From assembly GCA_015680685.1 (NCBI GenBank), contig MNCI01002813.1, positions 1,699,296 to 1,763,295 of the forward strand: DNA of 64,000 nucleotides. Direction: 5' to 3'. A program made the translations under genes and the position numbers. The DNA is from Gnetum montanum (lineage: Eukaryota > Streptophyta > Gnetopsida > Gnetales > Gnetaceae). Of this stretch, positions 56,410-64,000 are shown piece after piece. Under the pieces are notes generated by a model. The model did no database searches. It saw only the letters and a program-made list of their open reading frames with translations, and was not told the origin of the DNA. The stretch's first letter is position 1. Every line of letters begins with the position of its first letter.

Positions 56410-57839
56410 ATGATGCATTCACCTTTCAAAACATAAAAAATGAATGGCAAAAGATTAAATTTTTCCCAAGGATACTCATCAAAGAAGTAGAAAGCTGGTA
56501 CCAGTCCTTAGAACTAGAATCTATTCACCAATGGAGTATCATATTGGAACTATTCAATGATAAATACCAAACATACTCTAGGGTATGTAACTTGTAAAGA
56601 TAGATCCAAGGATGAAAATAGAAAAATCATGAGTTCTTGAATGTGGCCCTGTTTAGGTACTACTCCCTATTACACTAGTGTCTAGGCCATGGATACTGTC
56701 AAAGAGAACAACTTCACCATATCATAGATGACCTATGGAATAATATGGGGAAACCCTTGGGATCTATGCCTAAGGAATACTCTCTAAAATGTGAGCCCAT
56801 TAGATTCAACGGTTGATAGAACAAGTGGCCAAAAAAGAGGAGGAGCTAAAAAAACATGAAAGTACAGAGTATAATAGGGATCCCTCCATTCACAAAAGGT
56901 AGGTGAATTTCTTTGATTTAGAGGGAACAACACCACTTGATGAAGTGGTGTAGATGAAGAACTTATTGATACAAAAATCTATCAATGAAATATTGGCTAA
57001 GGTTGATATAATGTGGGAACCCTTGGATGAAAAGCTTAAAATGGCTCTTAAAATTATAAAAGAAATAGTGGAGCAAGAGAGTAGTGATCAAGATAGAAGG
57101 AAAAAGAAGGATATAGAAAGGAGTTACCATTAGAAAAATGGTAAAGCTGCAATGGTCAAAGAAGTTGTAAATTCTAAAATGGATGATGATGGATGCAATA
57201 TTTGCTAGTATGAACATCCTAAGGGATATTGTCCAATGTTGTCACATTTTTTGGAATTCGGGGTGTATGCATTAAATCCCAAATTTGCAAAAAGGTAAGA
57301 AACTAGATGGTTGCCTTACCCACAAGGGAACTATAGGCACTAGTTTTAGCAAACAATATATTATCTAAGTGGAGTACCTCCTCAGCCTCAAGAGTAATAC
57401 TAGCAATGGAAAAATCAACAATTGTGGGGGATGCCACCACTATGATAGTTGTATTCTTATAGGTAGCTAAACCCTTATGGATATTATGTCTAACAACCTA
57501 TATCTCCTCATGGCTCATCTAGCCACACCTCATCACACCACTACTATCCTTAGGAATATTATAGAGAATCTTCTCCAAGAAGCAAGTCTCTTTTTTCTTT
57601 CCTCCTCCATATTCCTTAATAGCCTTTGCACCATCAACCACAATACCTTTGCCACCTACTCCACTTATGTAGGAAGAAATTCCACCATAGCCATAATAGC
57701 AAAACATAACAAGGGTAGTAAACGTAAAATTGAATATTCATCTGAGTGATTCTAAGTGGAGACCTCACAAGATGACATTCTTTAGAATACATAACCCCAT
57801 AAAACCCTCATAGATACCCATGGCTATTAACCTTGTTTC
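56410..57839 (+). pseudogene. gag: E4 gag, second part
   Basis: Continues the capsid cut at 39454: AFTFQNIKNEWQKIKFFP, SWYQSLELESIHQWSIILE (from about 56413), LFNDKYQTYSRV, then LGHGYCQREQL (about 56680). The zinc knuckle CX2CX3HX4C lies at 57194-57232, with all four ligands present but a TAG inside. A Pro/Thr/Tyr-rich tail follows (57300-57700). It leads into protease as in E3. This is the only copy here that keeps CAA at the capsid codon that became TGA in E1, E3 and E5. Confidence 0.82.
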
Positions 57840-58391
57840 ATCTACCTTTGAAAGTACTATTGACTAGCCTTCAAACCAAACATCCTCTAGTGTCCATACC
57901 ATCATGTTGATCCATGTAGTGACTAATTAGATAAAGGTTGGCCACCTTTCTAGGAACTGAGCTAATCCTAGAAATCCCTTTATCTATTTACATATTATAG
58001 GAGATGATCCATGTAAGGCTTTGTTGGATTTAGGTTATAGGGTAAACTTAATCTCATAAAAAATGTACAAGACCTAGAACCTACCTCTTTTGAAGAAGAG
58101 AAATATTAGATTAAAACTTATAGATCAATCCATCATTGTTCCTTTAGAACTAGTGAAGGACATCATGACCACTATCTTTGTGTGATCCTATCTTATAGAT
58201 TTCCTTATAATCTATGTGGATAATTGTAATGGAAACTTCCATATAATTATGGAAAGGACTTGGCTACATACCATAAATGCCAAGATAGGGATTAGAGACC
58301 TTTCCTTGAAAATCCCCAAGGAAAATGAATTTGGAAAAATGGAGAAGAAGAGCATTTTGTGCATTACATACAATGACATAAGGTGCCATTT
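57840..58391 (+). pseudogene. E4 protease, cut by E7
   Basis: Collinear with E3 protease. Active-site region ALLDLGYRVNLIS with the Asp at 58027-58029; then PIIM-equivalent IIMERTWLHTINAKIG (58240-58290) and LKIPKENEFGKMEKK. The frame stops at 58391, where the minus-strand LTR of E7 begins. The rest of E4 pol is not in the window. Confidence 0.82.
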
Positions 58392-59177
58392 TGATGAGTG
58401 GAGAGGTACCCCTACACTCAACCATATGAATATGAGCATCTCACGAGAGATTCGGTCGAACTCTAAGGACTAAGTGCTTACACGCCTTAATGGAACACTC
58501 AGGGTTAATCAATCATTGTCTTCCCAAACTTACTTGTATTGTCACAGTTGTATGGTTAAGTAAGCTTGAGGTACATGATTTTTATAACTTGTATCTTTTT
58601 GATGTATTATGCTAATAAGGGAAAGGGAAAGAGAACTAAGTGACTAACTTACTTTGACTATTCATTAACTAAGTTTTAATTTTCCTAACACAAGTATCCA
58701 TTCCCATTTTCCATACACATCCTAAACCAGTGCAACATTGCTAGGATTACCAAACACTAATCGTTATTGGGTTACCAAGCGCTTCACACATGCTCGAAGC
58801 GGTCATACTGAGTGCACTCAACTACGGGGATCAAGGGTTGAGAGAGAGATTAATTAACTAGGAAATAATTAAACATTCAACAATAATTAATTACTAATTA
58901 ACTTAATCCATATGATACAAGGTCTATCATAAATTTCGTCTTTATTATCGTACACAAATGTGTGATCAGGTATAATTTGCTCAAATAAAGATCCGTTCAC
59001 TTTATGACTCCTACTACGGGCACATGGAAATTATTCTAACTCTGGAATGGTAAAAATGCAAGATTTTGGCTAAGGGTCTAAGTCTAACTCCCATAGAATA
59101 AAGGGTGCCACCTCTTATTTATAGAAGATGAGGTAGGATGTGATATTGCAGGGCAGATGTGATATCGCGGCTCATTA
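58392..59177 (-). repeat. E7 3' LTR
   Basis: On the plus strand it begins TGATGAGTGG and ends CTCATTA. On the minus strand the U3 has GCGATATCAC and GCAATATCAC palindromes, then TATAAATA (59123-59116) with AAGAGGTGGCAC just after it. That string also follows the TATA box of the E2 5' LTR, so E7 shares E2's LTR type while its gag-pro is of the E3/E4 type. Confidence 0.88.
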
Positions 59178-59193
59178 TAGCCCCATGACTGAA
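59178..59193 (-). other. E7 polypurine tract
   Basis: On the minus strand it reads TTCAGTCATGGGGCTA, directly before the LTR, preceded by the shared ACTTGAGGACGAGTTTTC block. Confidence 0.8.
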
Positions 59194-59930
59194 TGAAAAC
59201 TCGTCCTCAAGTTCCTTACAAAATATTGGGAAGGTATGGGATTATTGACTTGGATGACACTAATGGTGAATGGGATGATGTATGAATGGATCATCATTAC
59301 AATACATGGAAATATTAGTGTTCATGACCACAAGAGTAAACACTATACACATTTAACATCCAGCCTTATTTGGCAGCTGAGAGAGAAGAGAGAAGAGAGA
59401 GAGAGAAAAGAAGAAGTTTATTACTGTCGACACCAAGACTGTGCTTTTCATTGGTCATCCATAAGCATTCCATCAATCTTGTTCCATGCATAGTTATTCT
59501 AGCACCAATCCATCCTAAGTGTTCCCTCCAAGTCCAATCCATTGCTGTATGATTTCCATCTGCACACACAACACAATCTCATATTAGCAAGGATAAAAAA
59601 ATCATAATGCAGTTGATACTTTGCCTTGGTGTAAGGTCCATTGGCTGAGTTGTGATATGGCTAATATAGATTATGGAGATATAACACTGGTGACTACCCA
59701 AGGTGTAGGGGTTAGGAGAAAATTGAAAAAATTGGACCAGGACCCCCATGACTAAGAGTGATCCTCCGATTGCAATAGAATGGAAAAAGATAAGGAATAA
59801 GAAATATGGAGAAAAAAGAAACAACGTCAACACTAATAAATGGATGTTAGAAGTGGAAATGAACAAATTAAATGTTGATTGCAGAAATTTTTAAGGGAAA
59901 GAAGTTAACTGATGCACCAAATAGGAATGC
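59194..59930 (-). other. E7 region where ORF3 is expected; ORF3 absent
   Basis: Near the LTR the minus strand keeps the 3' UTR block AGTCAATAATCCCATACC (about 59252-59235). The rest has no PF20167-like domain. It includes a GA-rich microsatellite-like run (about 59377-59415), and small frames across it (59236-59493, 59366-59569) are low complexity or unconserved. A polypurine-like box, minus-strand CTTAGTCATGGGGG, lies at 59743-59756, at the place equivalent to the ORF3 leader box of E2 and E5. Confidence 0.65.
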
Positions 59931-61074
59931 TAGTGGGTCCTCCCCAAAGTAGGCTCATGCTCATTATGCCCTGACAAACCCACATTTAAAGAGTCCATAG
60001 GCTCTGAAAATGTCATTCAGAAGTAAGATTTAAAGTCTTAACCATAAGAATTTACCAAAAATAAAACAATGTGTTAACCAAAATATAGACTGCTGATACA
60101 ACCAACAATGAGGTGGAAAATGAAGAAATGGAAAGAAGAGAATGGAATGGAGTCTCAAGAATAAGGTGGTGTACAACCCCTTGTGTATTAATCATTAATG
60201 TGACTTGGTAGATCTCATTTCAAATTCATCCTTAAACAATCCACATCTAGTGACTTTGCATTAATACATTTGGCCAATCCATCCACTTAAAGTAACAAGA
60301 ATGCTTCTGCCAAAAAGTCACCACCATTCTAAGGAAACAAGAAAGGGGAAAGTAGGAAGCAAGAAAGGGCCTTAGTTAGAGGGAACATATTTGTTTAGTT
60401 CCATAACTAGTGCTTGTAGCCTAGATGATTATTTCATCTAAGATGTGTGCTTTGAATTCTCACTTTCTTCTTTTTTTTTTCTTTGTTTTTTTTGTGTGAC
60501 AACCACACCATGCAAAGACTTATTATTTTTATTAGCTCAGCTTCTTGATATTGGAGCAATGTCGGAATGGTAAGCAAAACTCAAGAAGAAAACATTGAAG
60601 CACCTAAGAGAATGGCTAGCACAAATGCATCAAATCCTCTTGAAGTTACATCCTTTTCAGTCCTTAAGTCCTTCCTTAGTTTGAGAAATGCCCAGTCACC
60701 AATTCGTTAATAGTTTTATTATTAAGAAAGGGATCATACAATTCGAAGCTAAGAGAAACCATAGAAATTTTTGAATGCATGGATGATGTGGACTCATTGC
60801 CTACTATATCAAAAGAACCATACCTTAGTATTAACATTATAACTCAAAGGTAAAAACAAAACATTAGAAATCAATAGAATACAGTTCATACCATCATCAG
60901 GAGCACTTATTAGGTGATGAACCTAAGAAAACAAACAAACACACGAAGAAATGAAAAAGTATAAACGATGTTGCAAAACAAAAAATAAGAAAAGTTAGAG
61001 AAATTTGTAAAAAAATGTATAAAATAAAAACTTAAAAAGGAATTGAGGTCCTTAATTGATCAACAGAGGTGGCC
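59931..61074 (-). other. E7 conserved spacer
   Basis: On the minus strand it carries the end block GCATGAGCCTACTTTGGGGA...GGACCCACTAG (59931-59965), the CTAACTAAGGCCC block (near 60370) and ACTTCAAGAGG (near 60640), in the same order as the plus-strand elements. Confidence 0.72.
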
Positions 61075-61092
61075 ATCTCCCCCATGATTGAG
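61075..61092 (-). other. E7 polypurine-like box at the pol deletion point
   Basis: Minus-strand CTCAATCATGGGGGAGAT matches CTCAGTTATGGGGGAGAT at the end of E3 pol (30891). In E7 it follows almost directly after the protease C-terminal region. Confidence 0.65.
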
Positions 61093-61800
61093 TTAGGAGG
61101 TGCCTCTAAGCTTTCGATGTAGGTGTAGGTTATTCCCTTAGTTAATTCCATGCACATTGGTGAGTTGCTCTCTGGATCAGCTATCAACCATTGGGTGTCT
61201 TCTTATTGTGTGGTTGCTACATATAGGTACTTTTGTATGTTAATGTCCTGTGCACACCGATTGCATGCAAGAAATGCTAAACATTTCTGCACAGAATCAC
61301 ACCCTGTATCACTGTATGTGATGCATGGAACCTTCTTCTTCTTGATCTTTCCAAAAGAATTCTCCTTAGATATTTTTAGGGAAAGATTGTGGATCCCTAG
61401 GTGTGCATATATAGTACTTATCCATGCCCTTCCCATTATTATCGGGAAGTCCCCTTTACCGTTGTTTACTTGTATCACTAGGAAATCAACTGGGTATGAC
61501 CACCCACACATAGTGGTAATGATGTCCTCCACTAGTTCCAAGGGAACAATGATGGATTGGTCAATGAGCTCTAAGTGAATATTATCTTCCTTAATGGAGG
61601 TAGGTTCCAGGCTTTGTACATCTCTTGTGATATTAAGTTGACTCTGAAACTTAAGTCTAGAAGAGCTTTACATGGTTCATTCCTAGCAACTTGGAGATAG
61701 ATTAGAGGGCTTCCAGGCTCAGAGAATTTTCTAGGAAGGTGGCCCACCTTAATCCAGTCAGTAACAACATGTGTTAACATAACAGTATGTGTTGAGCTCA
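61093..61800 (-). pseudogene. E7 protease
   Basis: Minus-strand protease, best preserved of the three. It has a region ending ALLDLSFRVNLIS, where the active-site Gly has become Ser (Asp codon at 61657-61655), MCGWSYPVDFLVIQV (about 61510-61465) and PIIMGRAWISTIYAHLGI (about 61441-61388). The frame then continues through the CAQDINIQKYLYVA segment and ends in an NSIMGEMA-type stretch that in E3 belongs to the very end of pol. The intervening roughly 2.8 kb of pol is therefore deleted. Confidence 0.85.
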
Positions 61801-64000
61801 GTGTTTGGTTTGAAGGGAGCTCTAAAGCCTTATTTTATGGAGAGGCGTTCAGAGGTTCAACCACTTGTGGTTGTGAAAGCTTAGTTGGACTGTTGGTTCT
61901 GAAGAAAGGGATTTTCTTCCTAAGGTTGTTAGAACCAACTGCGGGTTGAGGATGCATAGCCCTCATGGCATTGCATTGCTGTGGTTGAGTGGGGAGTTCC
62001 CCCCACATTGCTGGAGCGGGTGGTAATGGAGCTATCAATGTGAGAGTTATGGATGGATTTGGAGGATGGTATGTCTGTGGGTTATCTCCCCTAGGAGAAG
62101 GAGTCCTATAATACTCCCAAGCTTGGTAGTGATGTTGTGGTGTCACGTGACCAATAGAGTCACGTGGAGAGATTAGCTACTGCATGTAGTAGCCATATGG
62201 GTCTGGTTGCCGGTAGGGGTATTGTTGCCTTGGTGGTGGCATCATCCATGACTATGGGTATTTTCACTATTGATGTTGCTCGATGGGTTGTGGTGGAGTT
62301 CCACTTGGATAATACATTGAAGGTTAGTGGAACTGCCTTGGGTTACCTTGGGGATAAGGTAACCATCAGGTTGCTTGCTATTTATTAAGTCGTGGGTTGA
62401 GTGCATACACCCCAGACTCTTGTAGATGTGAGATCATTGGGAAACATCGCTTAGGATGGTCGTATTGGCATATCTCACAACCACCATCATTGTCAGTGTC
62501 TAAATCCACAACCTCTTCGGTGATGGCCATTTTCCCTTACCTTTGTTATGTGCATTGTCCACTTCTCTCTTTTCTTTTTGTCATAGTCACTACCTTGCTC
62601 CCTAGACTCCTCTATGATTTTAAGAAAAATTTTAAACCTATTATCTAGGGAGTCCCACATTTGATCTACCTTTGTCAATACTTATATTGTTAACTTTTGG
62701 AGTGGCAAAGTTTTCCTATTCACCATCTCTTCGAGTGGTGACTCTTCCTCCTCCTCACAGAATCTCACTCCCCTTTTTCAGAGGGAAGGATCTTGGTTGT
62801 ACTCTTCTACACTTTCTCTCTTTCATAGCTCACCTTCTTCTTTGGCTACTTGCTTTAGAAATCTATGAACCTGATGAGACCTAAGCTCTGATAATCTCCC
62901 TTGGGCATACATTCCAAGGGTTCTCCTTGTTTCATGCCTAAGTTCATCCACGAGATGGCATAGTTGATCCTGCTATGAATAACCATGGCCAGAACAACGA
63001 TGTAATAGTGTGTAATAGTGGTCTATGGTAGCATCCAAGGGTTTATGATTTCCTTACTTCCATCCTTGGATTTTCTTTCATAGGTTAGAAAATTGAGAGT
63101 ATGTTTGATAGTTATCATTAAACAGTTCTAACATTGTACTCCACCTTTGAATGGATTCCAATTCTAAGGACCAGTACTAGCTTTCCGCTTCTTTCACTAG
63201 TGTCCTTGGGAATAACTTCAATTTTTGCCATTCATTCTTGATGTTTTTCAAGGCACATGCATCGTGGAATGCTTGTAGGTGATTTTGAGGATCAGCATTG
63301 TATCCCCCTTCAAATCATGGGATATTGGTCATGTCTAACTTGTTGATCCTACTATCCTTTTGGTGCCTTGTTGGAACTCTTACAGGCTCCGTTATATCTA
63401 ACATACTTCTAGTTGCGAGTAGGGGTTCTTCGTGGTCATCTTGTTCATAGTGTCTATGGTATCTGCATAGTTCCCTACTCTTCTTTCTTCTATTCCTTGA
63501 TTCCCTAGAGTGCCCTTGTCCTCGTTCTTGACTATGTTATCAATGTTTTTCACTCTGTTTTCCTTTATCCTCACGGTTGATTTCCTTATGACTATGTCCG
63601 GATATTGAAGGAGAGGGTGAATGTGACAATGAAGGTGAAGAAGAAGGAGAACCATCGCCATGATGGTGTTTTCTACCTTCTCTTCAATGGTCTTAGCCTT
63701 GATCATGATTACGATTAGAATGTCTGCCCTTATCATGTGTTTATGTTCCCTTGTTCAACACTTCGTGTTCATGGGGATTAGAACCAGGGTTGTGAACCGT
63801 GGAGTGGAGGTTTTGATACACCACCTCCTGACCATCATTAGGAGGGAAAACATCATTAGGTGGGGAACCTGTTGAAGTAGATTCACCATCCCCAATTTTT
63901 CTTAAAACATGTGAGGCGTTATGGGGCCATTTACCCTTCAAGGATGTGTGGTAACTCTCCTATCACAAGTCCCGTTGAGTTGCACCTCTGTGGGATGATA
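61801..64000 (-). pseudogene. gag: E7 gag, type A, partial
   Basis: Minus-strand gag running off the window. From its upstream end it has a Ser/His-rich linker (about 63700-63560, SPSSSPSLSHSPS-type), the capsid core (about 63330-62870, including the QRWS-containing motif near 63150 that keeps an Arg where other copies have TGA), and a knuckle CEICQYDHPKRC from 62479 downward with its last Cys displaced. A Pro-rich tail spans 62146-61835 (TPQHHYQAWEYY, PPNPSITLTLIAPLPPAP). Frames are interrupted by stops and indels. The start lies beyond or very near the window end. Confidence 0.8.

Larger units (their letters stand above)
37621..64000 (+). mobile_element. E4: type-A element, interrupted twice, 3' end outside window
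   Basis: The pieces of E4 are the 5' LTR 37621-38192, primer site, gag to 39454, gag resuming at 56410, and protease to 58391. The gap 39455-56409 is E5 (with E6 inside), and everything right of 58391 within the window is the minus-strand E7. Sequence on the two sides of E5 is collinear with the capsid of E3. The five bases before the LTR are ATGGT (37616-37620). A matching copy would lie beyond the window. E4 is the oldest layer of this nest. Confidence 0.85.
58392..64000 (-). mobile_element. E7: minus-strand element lacking RT and integrase
   Basis: Its 3' LTR (58392-59177) lies inside E4 protease. Reading leftward from the window end it has gag, protease, polypurine-like box, spacer, a short 3' region without ORF3, polypurine tract and LTR. 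The 5' LTR is beyond 64000. Protease passes directly into the post-pol sequence (about 61095), so RT, RNase H and integrase were deleted. The bases before the LTR are CATTT (58387-58391), and the matching copy is outside the window. Confidence 0.88.

Noticed and set aside
59370-59569. Overlapping small frames on both strands across a GA-rich stretch
   Set aside because: Low-complexity purine run gives open frames by composition; not present in other elements.

Overview
Organism and overall character. This is an AT-rich stretch of nuclear DNA from a land plant, most likely a seed plant with a large, repeat-laden genome (a gymnosperm is possible, but the sequence does not decide it). I see no intact host gene, no tRNA or rRNA and no prokaryotic feature. 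Nearly everything is decayed Ty3/gypsy LTR retrotransposon of the Athila-like (non-chromovirus) type. Evidence for that class is: LTRs of the form TGATGA...TCATCA; primer-binding sites matching the 3' end of plant tRNA-Asp; a capsid-type gag with a CX2CX3HX4C zinc knuckle; a protease with a D-[LF]-G active site; and gypsy RT, RNase H and integrase. A large third ORF (ORF3) lies after a long spacer. It carries a 'putative plant transposon protein' (PF20167-like) domain followed by a long coiled coil. Layout. 1-4660 is noncoding DNA with one inverted repeat. E1 (4666-11177, target duplication GAGAT) has gag but no pol. 11183-12914 holds unassigned protein fragments. E2 (12915-20451) has gag and a shortened ORF3, and carries a foreign minus-strand solo LTR at about 16754-18301. 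20452-23493 is noncoding with a possible LINE fragment. E3 (23499-36441, duplication GCTTG) is the only copy with gag, protease, RT, RNase H, integrase and ORF3. E4 starts at 37621 and runs past the window end. It is interrupted in gag by E5 (39455-56409, duplication ATGAT), which is itself interrupted by E6 (44318-52079, duplication CCTAT). E4 is interrupted again, in protease, by the minus-strand element E7 (58392 to beyond 64000). How the parts relate. E1, E2, E5 and E6 lack protease, RT and integrase, yet E1, E5 and E6 have exact 5-bp target duplications, so they were probably mobilised in trans by E3/E4-type relatives. Sequences that should not be selected as protein recur in all copies: a 1.0-1.25 kb spacer ending in a strongly conserved purine-rich block; a polypurine-tract-like box repeated at the end of gag or pol, ahead of ORF3 and at the 3' LTR; and a 5'-UTR intron whose acceptor abuts the ORF3 ATG. 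In E3, E5 and E6 there is also an internal TATA box preceded by the same palindromic motif found in that element's own LTR promoter. Together these suggest that ORF3 was a separately promoted and spliced gene whose promoter tracked the fast-changing LTR promoter. This is the most interesting feature of the window. Decay is mostly C-to-T and G-to-A change (CAG to TAG, CGA to TGA, TGG to TAG/TGA), as expected for methylated repeats. All identity figures are by-eye estimates.
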